From Deltaproteobacteria bacterium (GTDB lineage: Bacteria > Myxococcota_A > Bradymonadia > REDH01), in the NCBI GenBank assembly GCA_007693585.1, contig REDH01000102.1:1-44643 (forward strand): DNA of 44,643 nt, in the 5' to 3' direction. Numbering within the stretch: position 1 is the stretch's first letter; the number at the start of each line of letters is the position of its first letter. A program made the position numbers and the translations under genes. This document shows positions 25,789 through 36,505 of the stretch, in pieces. Below the pieces are notes generated by a model. It ran no database searches. It was given only the letters and a program-made list of their open reading frames with translations, and was not told where the DNA came from.

Positions 25789-28700
25789 TCAGCCGACGTA
25801 GGCCCGGGCGTTGCGGAACATCCGCATCCAGGGTCCGTCCTCGCCCCACTCCGGCGGGTGCCACGAGTGCTGGACCGTGCGGAAGACCCGCTCGGGATGG
25901 GGCATCATGATGGTGACGCGACCGTCCACATTGGTCAGTCCGGTGAGCCCCGATGGTGATCCGTTCGGGTTGAGCGGGTAGCGCTCCGTGGGCCTGCCGG
26001 CCGGGTCGATGTAGCGCAGCATGGAGAGACCGCTCTGCTCGAACCGAGCACGCGCCTCCGGGGAGGAAAAACGGGCATGTCCCTCCCCGTGCGCCACCAC
26101 GATCGGCAGCCGCGAACCCTCCATTCCCCGCACGAACAGGCTGGGAGAACGCTCCACCTCCACCATCACGAACCGCGCCTCGAACTGCTCCGAATCGTTG
26201 CGGACGAACCGGGGCCAGCTCGACGTTCCCGGGATGATCTCCCGAAGGGCCGCCAGCATCTGGCAGCCGTTGCAGACCCCGAGCGCGAAGGTGTCCTCTC
26301 GATCGAAGAACGCGGCGAAGGCGTCGCGCGCCCGCGGGTGGAAGAGAATGCTGCGCGCCCAGCCCTGACCCGCCCCGAGCACGTCGCCGTAGCTGAACCC
26401 TCCGCAGGCCACGAGGCCCTTGAAGGACGCGAGATCCACCCGCCCCTCGAGGATGTCCGTCATGTGAACGTCGTGGGCCGAGAACCCCGCGCGGTCGAAC
26501 GCGGCGGCCATCTCCACGTGGCCGTTCACACCCTGCTCGCGGAGGATGGCGACCGGGGGCTGGCGATCCGGACGCAGGTACACCGACTCCGGGAAGGACT
26601 GCGGATCGAAGGTCAGATCCGCCCACAGCAGCGGCGACTCCTCCTCGAGGCGTACGCGCTGCTCCTCGTCCGCACAGTCCGGGTTGTCGCGCAGGCGCTG
26701 GATGGCGTGGGTCGTCGTGCTCCACCAGGAGCGCAGCGTCGCCCGCGGAACATCGAGGAGCGTGTCTTCCCCCTGACGCACCCGCAGACGGGGCTCCGGC
26801 ACCACGCGACCCACCACCCGGGTCGCCTCGTCCAGACCGAAGTCCGAGAGGAGGGCAAAGACCCGGTCGCGCTGGTCACGACACACCTGGATTACCGCCC
26901 CCAGCTCCTCGCTGAACAGCGCGCCCCAGGCGTCGACGCCCTCCGGAATCGAGAGGTCCACGCCAACGCCACCGGCGAACGCCATCTCCGCCACTGTCGC
27001 CATCAGGCCGCCGTCCGAGCGGTCGTGGTAGGCCAGGGCGTAGCCGTCCTCATGGAGGGCCTGCACCGCGTGGAAGAACGCCACGAGGTCCTCGCTCGAA
27101 TCGAGGTCGGCAGGCGTCTCACCGACCTGACCCGTGACCTGCGCCAGCGCGGACGCGCCGAGGCGATCGCGCCCCCTCCCGAGATCGATCAGGAGAAGCT
27201 CCGTGTCCGTACCCCCCTCCTCGTCCGGAGCGCGAAGCGCAGGCGTCAGCACCGTCCGGATGTCCTCCACCACCGCAAAGCCGCTGACCACGAGCGACAG
27301 CGGGGCCGTGACGGCATGCTCCCGGTCGCCGGCACGCCACACGGTGCGCATGCTCATGCTGTCCTTGCCCACCGGGACCGTGAGGCCCAGCGCCGGACAC
27401 AGCTCCATGCCCACCGTGCGCACCGTGTCATGGAGGATCGCGTCCTCGCCCGGCGCTCCGGCCGCCGCCATCCAGTTCGCGGAGAGCTTGATCTGCTGCA
27501 TCGAGCAGACGCGCGCCGCGCACAGGTTCGTGATGACCTCGCCGATCGCCATCCGCGCCGACGCTGGCCCGTCCAGCAGCGCCACCGGCGTCCGCTCGCC
27601 CATCGCCATCGCCTCGCCCCGGTAGCTGTCGAAGGAGGACGCCGTGACCGCCACGTCCGCACAGGGAACCTGCCAGCGGCCCACGAGCTGGTCCCGCGCC
27701 GTCAGGCCGCCGACCGTGCGGTCCCCGATCGTGATCAGGAACCCCTTGTCGCCCACCGTCGGCAGCGACAGCACCCGGCGCGTGGCCTCCTCCAGATCGA
27801 GGCCGTCCAGCTTCAAGGGTGCGCCGGGCGCCGGGCGCCGGACCACGTCGCGGTGCATCCGGGGGGGCTTCCCGAAGAGCACGTCCATGGGCAGGTCGAT
27901 CGCACGCTCGCCAAGCAGCCGGTCGTCCAGCACGAGGTGCTCGTCCGCCGTGGCATGGCCGACGACCGCGAACGGACAGCGCTCGCGCGCCGCGATCGCC
28001 TCGAATTCCGGCAGCCGCTCGGCATCGAGCGCGAGCACGTAGCGCTCCTGCGCCTCGTTCGACCAGATGGCCATCGGAGACATCCCCGGCTCGGCATTCG
28101 GCACGTCCCGGAGCTCGAGCACGGCTCCACGGCCCGCGTCATGCACCAACTCGGGGATCGCGTTCGAGAGCCCGCCGGCCCCCACGTCGTGGATGGACAG
28201 CACCGGGTTGTCGGCACCCCGCGCCCAGCACCGGTCGATGACCTCCTGGCAGCGCCGCTGGATCTCGGGGTTGGCCCGCTGCACGCTGGCGAAGTCGAGA
28301 TCCTCGTCGCTCTCGCCCGTCGCCATCGAGCTCGCCGAGCCGCCGCCCAGCCCGATCTGCATCGCCGGCCCACCGAGCACCACGATGGGCGCTCCCTCCG
28401 GGATCGCCTCCTTGTGCACATGGCCGGTACGGATGTTGCCCATGCCGCCGGCGATCATGATCGGCTTGTGGTATCCTCGAGTCTCCACGCCGTCCGCGGT
28501 CTCCACATCCAGCTCGAAGGTCCGGAAGTAGCCGCACAGGTTGGGTCGGCCGAACTCGTTGTTGAACGCGGCGGCCCCGATGGGTCCCTCGATCATGATG
28601 TCCAGCGGCGATGCGATGCGCTCCGGCCGGCGCGCGGGGCCCTCCCACGGCATCGGGTGCTCCGGCAGCCGGAGGTTCGACACCGAAAAGCCGCTGAGAC

Positions 28701-29697
28701 CCGCCTTGGTCCGGGACCCACGCCCCGTCGCCCCCTCGTCCCGAATCTCGCCGCCGACGCCCGTGGCGGCGCCCGCGAACGGACTGATCGCCGTCGGGTG
28801 GTTGTGGGTCTCCACCTTCATGAGAATGGCGACCTCTTCCTCGTGCGACCGGTACTGTCCATCCTCCGGATCCGGGAAGAAACGGCCCGCCTCGCTCCCC
28901 GACATCACCGCCGCGTTGTCGCTGTACGCGCTGAGCACATGCTCCGGCGTGTGCTGGTGCGTGTTCCGGATCATCGCGAACAGCGAGCGCTCCTGCGCCT
29001 CGCCGTCCACCGTCCACGTGGCGTTGAAGATCTTGTGGCGGCAGTGCTCCGAGTTCGCCTGGGCGAACATCATGAGCTCCACGTCCGTGGGATCACGCCC
29101 CAGCCGCCGGAAGGCCTCCACCAGATAGTCGATCTCGTCGCTCGCCAGCGCGAGCCCCAGCGCCGTGTCCGCACGCTCGATCGCGGCCCGCCCCTCCTCC
29201 AGCACGGCCGCGCGCGAGAGCCGGGCCGGAGACTGCACGTCGAAGAGGTGCCGGGCCTGCTCGATGTCCTGAAGCACCGTCTCCGTCATCCGGTCGTGCA
29301 ACAGCGCGATCCCGGGCCGAAGGTCCACGTCCGGACCGTCCCCGGAACCCTGCACGATCACCAGGCGCCCGCGCTCGATCCGATCCACCGTCTCCAGCCC
29401 GCAGGTCCGGGCGATGTCCGTCGCCTTCGACGACCACGGGGATACGGTGCCCAGCCTGGGCACCACCAGCACGGAGCGGGACGCCTCGCGCGCGGGCAAC
29501 TCGGGCGACGCGTCGAGGAGCAGGCGCAGCCTCGCGTCGGCCGCGTCATCGAGCGGCGCCGCCACGCGGACGAAATAGACCCAGTGGGCCCGAAGACCCT
29601 CCGCGTCCACACCCGCATCCCGAAGCTGTCGGAGCAGCCTCGTCTGGCGATATTCGGACAGCGCGGACGCGCCGGGGATCGTGAGATGAACGGCCAT
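25789..29697 (-). CDS. purL: Phosphoribosylformylglycinamidine synthase, large single-chain form
   Basis: A 1302-residue enzyme of purine synthesis that converts FGAR, glutamine and ATP to FGAM. It is the long form known from gamma-proteobacteria and eukaryotes, which unites the PurS-like N-terminus, the synthase body and the glutaminase. Visible parts: the motif [51 protein letters not shown], and [10 protein letters not shown] in the second half. The class I glutaminase triad is at Cys1142 (GVCNGCQ), His1267 and Glu1269 (PHPE), almost the same numbering as in E. coli. The ATG at 29695-29697 has a perfect GGAGG site. An in-frame extension of 170 residues upstream is Arg-rich and non-coding. 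The 285 bp between its stop and the antiporter start hold no gene; they include a run of nine G at 25656-25664. Confidence 0.97.
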   Translation of the reverse strand: MAVHLTIPGASALSEYRQTRLLRQLRDAGVDAEGLRAHWVYFVRVAAPLDDAADARLRLLLDASPELPAREASRSVLVVPRLGTVSPWSSKATDIARTCGLETVDRIERGRLVIVQGSGDGPDVDLRPGIALLHDRMTETVLQDIEQARHLFDVQSPARLSRAAVLEEGRAAIERADTALGLALASDEIDYLVEAFRRLGRDPTDVELMMFAQANSEHCRHKIFNATWTVDGEAQERSLFAMIRNTHQHTPEHVLSAYSDNAAVMSGSEAGRFFPDPEDGQYRSHEEEVAILMKVETHNHPTAISPFAGAATGVGGEIRDEGATGRGSRTKAGLSGFSVSNLRLPEHPMPWEGPARRPERIASPLDIMIEGPIGAAAFNNEFGRPNLCGYFRTFELDVETADGVETRGYHKPIMIAGGMGNIRTGHVHKEAIPEGAPIVVLGGPAMQIGLGGGSASSMATGESDEDLDFASVQRANPEIQRRCQEVIDRCWARGADNPVLSIHDVGAGGLSNAIPELVHDAGRGAVLELRDVPNAEPGMSPMAIWSNEAQERYVLALDAERLPEFEAIAARERCPFAVVGHATADEHLVLDDRLLGERAIDLPMDVLFGKPPRMHRDVVRRPAPGAPLKLDGLDLEEATRRVLSLPTVGDKGFLITIGDRTVGGLTARDQLVGRWQVPCADVAVTASSFDSYRGEAMAMGERTPVALLDGPASARMAIGEVITNLCAARVCSMQQIKLSANWMAAAGAPGEDAILHDTVRTVGMELCPALGLTVPVGKDSMSMRTVWRAGDREHAVTAPLSLVVSGFAVVEDIRTVLTPALRAPDEEGGTDTELLLIDLGRGRDRLGASALAQVTGQVGETPADLDSSEDLVAFFHAVQALHEDGYALAYHDRSDGGLMATVAEMAFAGGVGVDLSIPEGVDAWGALFSEELGAVIQVCRDQRDRVFALLSDFGLDEATRVVGRVVPEPRLRVRQGEDTLLDVPRATLRSWWSTTTHAIQRLRDNPDCADEEQRVRLEEESPLLWADLTFDPQSFPESVYLRPDRQPPVAILREQGVNGHVEMAAAFDRAGFSAHDVHMTDILEGRVDLASFKGLVACGGFSYGDVLGAGQGWARSILFHPRARDAFAAFFDREDTFALGVCNGCQMLAALREIIPGTSSWPRFVRNDSEQFEARFVMVEVERSPSLFVRGMEGSRLPIVVAHGEGHARFSSPEARARFEQSGLSMLRYIDPAGRPTERYPLNPNGSPSGLTGLTNVDGRVTIMMPHPERVFRTVQHSWHPPEWGEDGPWMRMFRNARAYVG

Positions 29698-29984
29698 GGT
29701 CGGACCTCCGGGAGGCGCGGTGGGGCACCTGCACCCCGCCGCCCGGCGCGCATAGCAGGTCGCCACGGGCTCGCCAACCGGGCACGACCGCCCACGACCG
29801 GACGACAGGCCGCGCCACGCCGCGATCGCTGGGCGGGAGCCGACCAGGCGGCCTCGACCATGACCGGATCGACCCGTGCGCGGACCGAACGCGTCCACCC
29901 GGACGACGCAGAACGACCGGAGCGCACCGTGCGGCGCCCACCCGATCCTGTTGGGGGAGGCCGGCCTGGCGGAACGTCGGCCGT

Positions 29985-32072
29985 CTAGGCCGCGTCGCTG
30001 CTCAGGAGTCCGTGCTGGCGAAGGAGCGCGTCCGGATCCGCATCCCGGCCCCGGAAAGCCCGGTAGACTTCGCGCGGATCCCGGGATCCGCCCATGGCCA
30101 GCAGGGTGTCGCGGTATCGCCTCCCGGTCCGCATGCGCGCGTCCGAATCGTCCAGTCCGGCTTCCTCGAAGGCCGCGAAGGCGTCTGCGCTCATGACCTC
30201 GGCCCACTTGTAGCTGTAGTACCCGGCGGCGTACGCCCCGGCGAAGATGTGGGCAAAGGAGCAGAGCGTCCGATCCTCCGAGTGCAGGGGCATCACGGAG
30301 GTCTTCGCGGCCACCTCGGTCTGGATGGCGAAGATGTCCTCGACCGTCGCAGGGACGAAGCCGTCATGGAGGCGAAGGTCGGTCAGCCCGAGCTGGAGCT
30401 GTCGCAGCAGATCGGTGGCGGCCATGTAGTTGCGCGCTCCGACCAGCTTGTCGAAGAGCGCGTTCGGGAGCGGCTCGCCCGTGTCCACGTGCCCGGTCAT
30501 GCCGCGCACGGTGTCGCGATGATAGCACCAGTTCTCCATGAACTGGCTCGCGATCTCGACCGCGTCCCACTCGATGCCGGAGACCCCGGAGATGTCCTCG
30601 AACTCCACCGTGGTCAGCATGTGCTGCAGTCCGTGACCGAACTCGTGGAAGAGGGTCGTCACCTCCGAGAAGCTCATCAGCGCGGGCTGGTCGTCGACCG
30701 GTGGCGTGGCGTTGCAGACGAGGTAGGCCACCGGGAGCTGAATGGTGCCATCCTCGCGGCGCACCCGGGACAGACAGTCGTTCATCCATGCACCGCCCCG
30801 CTTGTTCTCGGGGCGGCTGTAGGGGTCGAGAAAGAACGACGCGATGGTATCTCCACCATCGAGGACCCGGAAATAGCGCACGTCCTCATGCCAGACCGAC
30901 GTCTCCCCGTCGGCGGCGATCACGGTGACGCCGAACAGCCGCTCCATGAGGGAGAACAGGCCGTCCAGCACCCGGGGGAGGGGGAAGTAGGGCTTGAGAT
31001 CCTCGTCCGTGTAGTCGTACCGCTCCTCCTGCAGACGCTTGCGCCAGAAGCCGAGGTCCCAGCGCTCCAGCCTGCCCCGGTGGCCGCGGGACCGCGCGAA
31101 CTCGCCGAGCTCCTTCAGCTCGCGAACCGACACCGGGCGAGCCACCTCCAGCATCCGCTCGGCCATCGCGTAGACTTCCGGAACCTCGGCCATCTTCTCC
31201 GCCAGACTGAGCGACGCGTAGGTCGGGTACCCGAGAAGGATGGCCTGCTCCTGCCGGAGCTGAAGAATCTCCAGCATGACGGGCCGATTGTCGCGCTCCC
31301 CGTCGGAGGCCACCGTGATCCACGCCAGATAGGCCTGGCGCCGGAGCTCCCGGTCACGGCAGTGCTCCATGAACGGCAGGAAGGACGGGTAATCGAGGGT
31401 GACCCGCCACGGGCCGGCATGAGGCGTGGCCGACGGATCGTCGGGGTGCCGGCGGTTCCAGCTCTGCGCCGCGAGCTGCAGGAAGCTCATCGGCATCCCC
31501 ACCATCGACTGCGGCGAGGTGACCTCGAGCTCCCACGCCTTGCGATCGTCGAGCAGGTGGTTGGAGAAGGTGGTGCCGAGCTCGGCGAGCCGCTCGGAGA
31601 GAACGTTGAAGCGGTCTCTCGCGTCGCCTTCGAGGCCCACGCCTGCGTGCTCCGCCTGCTGCAACCGCTGGCTCACCACGCGCTGCTGCCACGGCGCGAG
31701 TTCGACGTAGGCGTCGCTCTCCCGAAGCGCCCACAGCGCCTCGTAGACCGCCCTGCTCTGGCTGATGCGCAGGCCCAGCGAGACCACGCGTGGCTGCATC
31801 CTCTGCCGGGCGCTCCGCAGCTCGGGTGTGTCCGCCACCGAGCACAGGTGGTTGACCGGTCCCCAGGCGCGCCGCAGCGGGATCATCATCCGGTTCATGG
31901 GCTCGACGCAGCCCTTCCAGGTGGGCTTCACCGTCCCCTCGAAGGCCGCGAAGCGCTCCTCCAGCTCCGCGAGGATCGTGGTGATCGCGGGCTCCACGTG
32001 CTCCGCGCGGATGCGATCGAAGTCGGGGAGTTCGTCCTGCGAGAGGAGCGGGTTGTCGAGACGTTCTTCCAT
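29985..32072 (-). CDS. prlC: M3-family zinc oligopeptidase (oligopeptidase A type)
   Basis: A 695-residue metallopeptidase of the thimet oligopeptidase family, which degrades peptides in the cytoplasm, including cleaved signal peptides. The zinc motif HEFGH is at 476-480 in [14 protein letters not shown], and the third ligand is Glu506 in [13 protein letters not shown]. The N-terminus [21 protein letters not shown] and the C-terminal [20 protein letters not shown] are typical of OpdA/PrlC. No signal peptide is seen. The ATG at 32070-32072 is preceded by GGAG (GACGGAGAAGGCGACG); a 48-residue upstream extension is basic and unlikely. The 287-bp gap to purL on the same strand suggests a separate transcript for that gene. 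Confidence 0.92.
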   Translation of the reverse strand: MEERLDNPLLSQDELPDFDRIRAEHVEPAITTILAELEERFAAFEGTVKPTWKGCVEPMNRMMIPLRRAWGPVNHLCSVADTPELRSARQRMQPRVVSLGLRISQSRAVYEALWALRESDAYVELAPWQQRVVSQRLQQAEHAGVGLEGDARDRFNVLSERLAELGTTFSNHLLDDRKAWELEVTSPQSMVGMPMSFLQLAAQSWNRRHPDDPSATPHAGPWRVTLDYPSFLPFMEHCRDRELRRQAYLAWITVASDGERDNRPVMLEILQLRQEQAILLGYPTYASLSLAEKMAEVPEVYAMAERMLEVARPVSVRELKELGEFARSRGHRGRLERWDLGFWRKRLQEERYDYTDEDLKPYFPLPRVLDGLFSLMERLFGVTVIAADGETSVWHEDVRYFRVLDGGDTIASFFLDPYSRPENKRGGAWMNDCLSRVRREDGTIQLPVAYLVCNATPPVDDQPALMSFSEVTTLFHEFGHGLQHMLTTVEFEDISGVSGIEWDAVEIASQFMENWCYHRDTVRGMTGHVDTGEPLPNALFDKLVGARNYMAATDLLRQLQLGLTDLRLHDGFVPATVEDIFAIQTEVAAKTSVMPLHSEDRTLCSFAHIFAGAYAAGYYSYKWAEVMSADAFAAFEEAGLDDSDARMRTGRRYRDTLLAMGGSRDPREVYRAFRGRDADPDALLRQHGLLSSDAA

Positions 32073-32453
32073 CGTCGCCTTCTCCGTCGGGAACCAGCCG
32101 TCCAGGCGGACACTCGCCCCCCACAGGGGGCCTTCGCCGGGTCGGTAGGACGCGGAACGCCACGCAGCAACCCGCGGACGTTGGACACTTCGCCGGCGCC
32201 GAGCCTGTTCGGCCATGCGGCCCGTCGAACACCCCCGGGAACCGGAGCCGGGAACGTCAGGGCTCCGGAGCAGACCCGATCCGGGAGCCAGCGCCCCGTC
32301 CGTGGCCCGGGTTTCCCGAATCCGGTGTTCGCCGAGAGCTCAAGGACCCCTGCGGCACGGGCGTCCATTCGGGCATGCGGACGGACGGGAACGGTCCATG
32401 CGGCCACCTCGTGGGAGCAGCCCCCGCCACGGCCCTCGCGAACAGCGGGTCAC
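32073..32453. other. Intergenic region, udk / prlC
   Basis: These 381 bp lie between the stop of udk and the start of the oligopeptidase gene, both on the minus strand. Frames across it are open only because of high GC and give Arg/Pro/Ser-rich nonsense. The oligopeptidase promoter should be near 32100-32250, but I see no clear consensus, hairpin terminator or repeat. Confidence 0.45.
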
Positions 32454-33125
32454 TCAGACGTCATCGCCGTGCATCGGGACGAGCGTGTCGACGGCGTGGG
32501 TGAGCCGGTGGAGGAGGTGGCCCACGATGACGTCCACGGCGTGGCGGTTCTCGCCGCCTTCGGGGACGACGAGGTGCGCATACTGGCGGGTGGGCGCGAC
32601 GTGGAGCTGATGCATCGGGCGCACGGTGCGATAGTACTGCTCCTGGATGGCGTCGATGTCGCGGCCCCGTTCCTGCAGATCCCTGCGGATGCGTCGCATG
32701 AGGCGGATGTCGGCGTCGGTGTCGACGAAGATGCGCAGGTCGAGGCGGCGTCGCAGGCTCTCGGCCGCGAAGAGGAGGATACCCTCGACGACGATCACCG
32801 GGGCGGGCCTGACGAGGGTGGGGTCGGGGAGCCTGCAGTGGGTGGTGAAATCGTACTGCGGGCAGGCCGCGGGCTCGCCGCGCGACAGGCCTTCGAGGTG
32901 CGCGCCGAGCAGATCGAGGTCGAGGGCGTCGGGCTCGTCGAAGTTGGCGGTGGCGCGTTCCTCGAAGGGGAGGTGTGCGAGGTCACGGTAGTACCAGTCG
33001 ACCTGGATCAGCGCAGCGCGTCCCGGGGGCAGGCCGGCCAGGATCCGTCTTGCGACGGTGGTCTTTCCACTGCCGCTGCCGCCGGCGACGCCGATGATGA
33101 GGGGGGAGGAGGAGTCGAGAGCCAT
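32454..33125 (-). CDS. udk: Uridine kinase
   Basis: A 223-residue P-loop kinase of the uridine kinase family, which phosphorylates uridine and cytidine in pyrimidine salvage. The Walker A GGSGSGKTT is at 15-23; the segments DWYYRDLAHLPFEERATANF and PQYDFTTHCR are diagnostic, as are VVEGILLF and the RRIRRDLQERGRD lid helix. The start ATG at 33123-33125 follows the small membrane gene by 30 bp, suggesting an operon with it. The canonical DSYYxD reads DWYYRD here, a small variation. Confidence 0.93.
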   Translation of the reverse strand: MALDSSSPLIIGVAGGSGSGKTTVARRILAGLPPGRAALIQVDWYYRDLAHLPFEERATANFDEPDALDLDLLGAHLEGLSRGEPAACPQYDFTTHCRLPDPTLVRPAPVIVVEGILLFAAESLRRRLDLRIFVDTDADIRLMRRIRRDLQERGRDIDAIQEQYYRTVRPMHQLHVAPTRQYAHLVVPEGGENRHAVDVIVGHLLHRLTHAVDTLVPMHGDDV

Positions 33126-33155
33126 GGCACGTCGGGGGCAGGGTGCCGGCGGAGG

Positions 33156-33458
33156 TCAGGAGTCTGGCCGGCGGTGGAGGCGGGGAACGACCTCGGTGAC
33201 GGCGAGGTAGATACAGAAGCCGGCGAAGGTGATCCAGCCTTCGATGGCGTAGAGGCGTCGGGCCATCATGAGGTCGGCGGAGGTCTCGGTCGCCCGGCCG
33301 AGGAGGGGTCCTGGCGCGTCGGGTGCGAGGATGAAGAACACCATCCATGCGGTGTAGGCGAGCCCCAGGGTGAACGTGGCGAGGATCAGCCTGTGGAGCC
33401 AGAGGGCCATGCGGTGGGGGCGCTGCTCGGCGGCGTGGGCGTGTGGCTGGGGGGACAT
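33156..33458 (-). CDS. Small two-helix membrane protein, unknown function
   Basis: A 100-residue protein with two clear membrane helices, residues 21-46 (LWLHRLILATFTLGLAYTAW and on) and 73-90 (GWITFAGFCIYLAVTEVV), separated by a loop with basic ARRLYAIE. The N-terminal 16 residues are polar, so a second ATG (33410) could be the real start. The frame extends far upstream in the coding region of the EamA gene in another frame, which is not credible. Spacing to both neighbours is 30-38 bp, so it belongs to the TetR-EamA-udk run. The family is not recognised. Confidence 0.6.
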   Translation of the reverse strand: MSPQPHAHAAEQRPHRMALWLHRLILATFTLGLAYTAWMVFFILAPDAPGPLLGRATETSADLMMARRLYAIEGWITFAGFCIYLAVTEVVPRLHRRPDS

Positions 33459-33496
33459 GACGTGAGGTGGGCTGGTGTCCGTCCCGCCCGGGTGGC

Positions 33497-34417
33497 TCAG
33501 GGGCGTACCGGAGGGGGCGGGGAGGGGGGAATGCGGGGGGCGCCGCCCCTGGCGAGCGCCAGGGTGGCCGAGACGATAAGCACGGTACCGAGCAGGAAGA
33601 AGAGGTCCGGCTGCTCTCCGAGGACGAGGAGCCCCCAGAACCCGGCGAGCACGATCTGGAGGTATCCCACGGCGGTTGCCCGTCCGGCGCGCTCGAGTTG
33701 CAGCCCGCGGGTCATGTAGACCTGCGCGATGTGGGTCGAGATGCCGACCGCGAGGAGCAGCAGCCACTCGCGGGGCGTCGGCAGGATGAGCATCGGAAGG
33801 ACGATGGGCAGGCACAGGGGGAGGGCGATGAAGGGGAACCAGAAGACAGTGACCAGCGGATCCTCGGTGCGGCCCAGCTTGCGGACGGCGACATAGGCGC
33901 CGGCGCTGAGCACGGAACCGAGGACCGCGATTCCCACCACCGCGGGTGGGAGCCGTGTTCCGAGGCCGGGGGCGAGGAACTCGGGGCGGGTGATGGCGAG
34001 GACGCCGACGAGGCTGAGCAGGATGCAGAGCAGCTCGCGGCGGCGCATTCGCTCGCCCAGGAGCAGCGCGGCGAGGACCGCCGCAAAGACGGGGTTCATG
34101 TACTGGATGACGGTGGCGTCGGCGAGCGGCAGGTGGACAAGCGCGTAGTAGAAGCAGCTCAGGGCGATGAAGCCGAGCAGGCCCCGGAGGGCGAGCAGGG
34201 GGCGGTTGTGTCCCCACGGGGAGAGGCCGGCGCGCCGGAGCATCCAGATGGACAGCACGAGGCTGATCACGATGCGGGCGAGGACGATCTGCATGCTGGG
34301 CAGGCCCGCTCCGGCCAGCCGGACGAAGAGGCTCATGAGGCTGAACCAGAATGCGCCGATGGCCATGTACCGGAGGCCGGGGGGGATTCGGCCCAGGAGG
34401 GTGGCGGGGGTGCCCAT
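33497..34417 (-). CDS. EamA-family (drug/metabolite transporter superfamily) permease
   Basis: A 306-residue protein with ten predicted membrane helices in two homologous five-helix halves, as in EamA/RhaT-type carriers. Typical features are PLADATVIQYMNPVFAAVLAA in the first half, GERMRRRELLCILLSLVGVL, and LQLERAGRATAVGYLQIVLA with GLLVLGEQP in the second. These carriers export small metabolites or amino acids; the substrate is unknown. The C-terminus is a short Pro-rich tail. It starts 29 bp after the TetR gene, so the regulator may control it. Confidence 0.88.
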   Translation of the reverse strand: MGTPATLLGRIPPGLRYMAIGAFWFSLMSLFVRLAGAGLPSMQIVLARIVISLVLSIWMLRRAGLSPWGHNRPLLALRGLLGFIALSCFYYALVHLPLADATVIQYMNPVFAAVLAALLLGERMRRRELLCILLSLVGVLAITRPEFLAPGLGTRLPPAVVGIAVLGSVLSAGAYVAVRKLGRTEDPLVTVFWFPFIALPLCLPIVLPMLILPTPREWLLLLAVGISTHIAQVYMTRGLQLERAGRATAVGYLQIVLAGFWGLLVLGEQPDLFFLLGTVLIVSATLALARGGAPRIPPSPPPPVRP

Positions 34418-34446
34418 GCGTTGTCGTTGCCGCGGAACGGGGCGGT

Positions 34447-35031
34447 TCAGGTGCCGGTGGCGGGGAGGGAGCCCTCGAGGTCCACGAAGAGGCGTTCCAC
34501 CAGGGTGAGCTGCGTCTCGAGGGGGGGGGCTTCCGGGTCGAGGGCCTCCTGGACGAGCGCTCCGATCAGGGCGTTGAGGAGGAGAGCCGCGCGCGCTTCG
34601 TCGTGGGTGTCGCCACCGAGTTGTTGCCGGATGGCCTCGCGGTAGAAGGCGACGGTGCGGGCGATGATGTCCCTGCCGGACGGGTCCTCGGACTGTCGGT
34701 GGAAGTCGATGACGAGATACAGGAAGTTCCGGAGGTTGGCGGCGTGCTCGCGCACGAACGCGAGAAGCCGTCGGAACTGTTCGGTGTGGCCGGAGGCACC
34801 CTGGACCTGCTCGATGGCGAGGGCGACGTCGCGGTCGGCGACGTGCCGGACGACCCCCAGGAAGATGGCCTCCTTGGTGTCGAAGTAGTGATAGAGCGTC
34901 CCGGTCGATACGCCGAGGGCCCGGGCCATGGCGCGCATGGTCACGCGCGCGTAGCCCTGGGCCGCAAACAGGGTGAACGCCTTGCCCAGGAGCTCCTTCC
35001 GGTACGCTTCGTGGTCGACGATCTTGGGCAT
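34447..35031 (-). CDS. TetR-family transcriptional regulator
   Basis: A 194-residue repressor-like protein. The helix-turn-helix is at about residues 27-54, TMRAMARALGVSTGTLYHYF, preceded by ELLGKAFTLFAAQGYARV; the remainder is a helical ligand-binding domain of normal length. The start at 35029-35031 begins the family-typical sequence; a 20-residue upstream extension is Pro/Arg-rich. It lies 114 bp downstream of alkB and upstream of the EamA gene. It is the natural candidate to bind one of the palindromes between alkB and the acyl-CoA dehydrogenase gene. Its ligand might be a fatty acid, acyl-CoA or alkane, but this is inference from neighbours. Confidence 0.9.
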   Translation of the reverse strand: MPKIVDHEAYRKELLGKAFTLFAAQGYARVTMRAMARALGVSTGTLYHYFDTKEAIFLGVVRHVADRDVALAIEQVQGASGHTEQFRRLLAFVREHAANLRNFLYLVIDFHRQSEDPSGRDIIARTVAFYREAIRQQLGGDTHDEARAALLLNALIGALVQEALDPEAPPLETQLTLVERLFVDLEGSLPATGT

Positions 35032-35145
35032 GGGAGGCCTGGGAGAACTTGCGGGGAACGGGCGCGCCGTCCTGGCGCCCCGGCGTAGCACACGCGTTCG
35101 GTCATCGCCACCGAAGCCGGGCCTGCGGGTGGCGGCGGGCCGGGT

Positions 35146-36267
35146 TCATCGCGTCGCCTGGAGGGCGCTGGGGAGGCCGGCGGCGCGCACGCGTGCTTCC
35201 TCGCGGTCGATGTGGCGGTGCATCACGGCGAACCACAGCGGTGGGAACCAGGCGAGGAGCATCATGGCCGGATAGCCTGCGGGGAGCTGGGGGCTCTCGT
35301 CGAAGTGTCGCAGGACCTGATAGCGCCTTCGCGCGTGGGCATGGTGGTCCGAGTGCCGGGTGAGCTCGAAGAGGAAGACGCGCCCGAGAGGATGATTGGA
35401 GTTCCACGAGTGGATGGGCAGCGTACGCTCGTATCCGTCCCCTTCCGCCTGCCGGCGCAGGCCGTAGTGCTCGATGTAGTTCACGTTCTCGAGGAGCAGG
35501 AAGCCGACGATGGCCGCGCCGACCAGCACCAGGGTCGCCAGCGGCCCGAAGAGGACGAGCAGGGCGAGCACGTAGGCGAACTGGATGAGCTGGAAGCGGA
35601 GCATCTCGTTGTCGAGGGTCAGGGGCGACCGGCCCTGCCGCTCGAGGCGCTCGCGTTCGAGCCTCCATGCGCTGAGCCAGGAGAAGATCACGGAGCGGAC
35701 GAAGAAGGCCTGGAGCCACTCGCCGCGTCGGGCGCTGGCGGGGTCCTCGTCGGTGGCCACATGGGCGTGGTGTCCGCGGTTGTGCTCGATGAAGAAGTGC
35801 ATGTAGAGCGACGTGAGCAGCAGCGCCTTGGACATGCGCTGCTCGGACACCTTGCGGCGGTGCCCCAGTTCGTGCGCGGCGTTGATGCCGAGGACTCCGC
35901 AGCACATGCCCACGCTGAGGGTCACGCCGACGAGTTCCACGGCGGAGAACCATCCTCCGGCGATCGCCCAGCCGGTGAACACGATGACGGCCCACTGCAC
36001 GGGCACGGTGGCGTACAGGATCCAGTCGTGGATGCGGTCCCGGGCGAGGGCCCGCTCCTCGTCGGCGTCCGGATTGGCGGTGGTTCCGGGGATGAGGAAC
36101 TCGAGCAGGGGCAGCACGAGGAAGATGATCGCGGGGGTGGCGAAGGTCCACGCGCCACCGGCGAACATGGTCGCGATGGCGACTGCGGGGATGACGAATC
36201 CGGCGAGGTACTTGAGGGAACCCCACTGCAGGGTGTCGGTGGCCTGTTCGATGGCTCGGGTGTTCAT
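35146..36267 (-). CDS. alkB: Alkane 1-monooxygenase (AlkB-type membrane di-iron hydroxylase)
   Basis: A 373-residue membrane enzyme that hydroxylates the end carbon of alkanes with O2 and electrons from rubredoxin. All histidine boxes are present: HELGH (132-136), EHNRGHH (161-167) followed by [10 protein letters not shown], and RHSDHH (304-309), plus the AlkB signature NYIEHYGL (263-270) and RYQVLR. Several membrane helices lie in residues 18-125 and 225-260. No rubredoxin or rubredoxin reductase is encoded in the window or fused here. The ATG at 36265-36267 has a GGAG site; an upstream in-frame extension of 102 residues runs through the promoter region and is rejected. It is divergent from a long-chain-type acyl-CoA dehydrogenase gene, consistent with alkane to fatty acid to beta-oxidation. 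Related membrane hydroxylases acting on other substrates (XylM type) are less likely. Confidence 0.93.
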   Translation of the reverse strand: MNTRAIEQATDTLQWGSLKYLAGFVIPAVAIATMFAGGAWTFATPAIIFLVLPLLEFLIPGTTANPDADEERALARDRIHDWILYATVPVQWAVIVFTGWAIAGGWFSAVELVGVTLSVGMCCGVLGINAAHELGHRRKVSEQRMSKALLLTSLYMHFFIEHNRGHHAHVATDEDPASARRGEWLQAFFVRSVIFSWLSAWRLERERLERQGRSPLTLDNEMLRFQLIQFAYVLALLVLFGPLATLVLVGAAIVGFLLLENVNYIEHYGLRRQAEGDGYERTLPIHSWNSNHPLGRVFLFELTRHSDHHAHARRRYQVLRHFDESPQLPAGYPAMMLLAWFPPLWFAVMHRHIDREEARVRAAGLPSALQATR

Positions 36268-36326
36268 CGTGCTGCTCCGGGGACCGTGTGGCGAGAGGGG
36301 GTGGGGGCCATGTCTGGCCAGCGGCG

Positions 36327-36346
36327 TATATCGAACGTTAGTTATA
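36327..36346. promoter_or_regulatory. 20-bp imperfect palindrome overlapping the alkB -10
   Basis: TATATCGAACGTTAGTTATA matches its own complement at 8 of 10 pairs and is centred on AACGTT. It overlaps the candidate alkB -10 element and would cover the transcription start, so it looks like a repressor operator. Its sequence differs from the palindrome near the acyl-CoA dehydrogenase gene. Confidence 0.5.
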
Positions 36347-36368
36347 TTTACAGGGCGGTCAAGAACAA
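36341..36368 (-). promoter_or_regulatory. Candidate sigma70-type promoter of alkB
   Basis: On the minus strand, TTGTTC (36363-36368), a 16-bp spacer and TATAAC (36341-36346) form a plausible -35/-10 pair about 70 bp before the alkB start codon. It lies in a conspicuous AT-rich island in otherwise GC-rich DNA. Confidence 0.5.
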
Positions 36369-36406
36369 AGTCGCCGGAACAGGCCAGGGGGGCGGAGCTG
36401 ATCCCA

Positions 36407-36412
36407 TTGACA
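36407..36412 (+). promoter_or_regulatory. Candidate -35 element of the acyl-CoA dehydrogenase gene
   Basis: A perfect TTGACA lies about 95 bp before the start codon. The expected -10 position (36430-36436) is only weakly consensus-like (CAACTT). The palindrome begins immediately after it, which would place the operator over the start of transcription. Confidence 0.4.
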
Positions 36413-36434
36413 GGGCAGGATGGGTGCTGCAACT

Positions 36435-36454
36435 TTGTGAGTGCGCGCTCACAA
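36435..36454. promoter_or_regulatory. 20-bp near-perfect palindrome, probable TetR-type operator
   Basis: TTGTGAGTGCGCGCTCACAA matches its own complement at 9 of 10 pairs. It lies 51 bp before the acyl-CoA dehydrogenase ATG, just downstream of a candidate promoter. Length, symmetry and place are typical of TetR-family operators, and a TetR gene lies 1.4 kb away. Confidence 0.65.
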
Positions 36455-36505
36455 GGAGGGTCCGGGTGGGCGGTGCGCGATTCCACTCGAGGCAGGACGT
36501 CCGCG

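Noticed and set aside
26077-29988. 1303-codon + frame opposite purL
   Set aside because: Arg/His/Pro-rich shadow of purL, as expected in very high-GC DNA.
22000-32000. Replication origin or terminus suggested by skew changes
   Set aside because: No dnaA, DnaA boxes, parAB or dif-like site seen; the skew alternates more than once, so inversions are as likely.
30012-33719. 1235-codon + frame opposite prlC, udk and the EamA gene
   Set aside because: Crosses several real gene boundaries and an intergenic region, with no domain.
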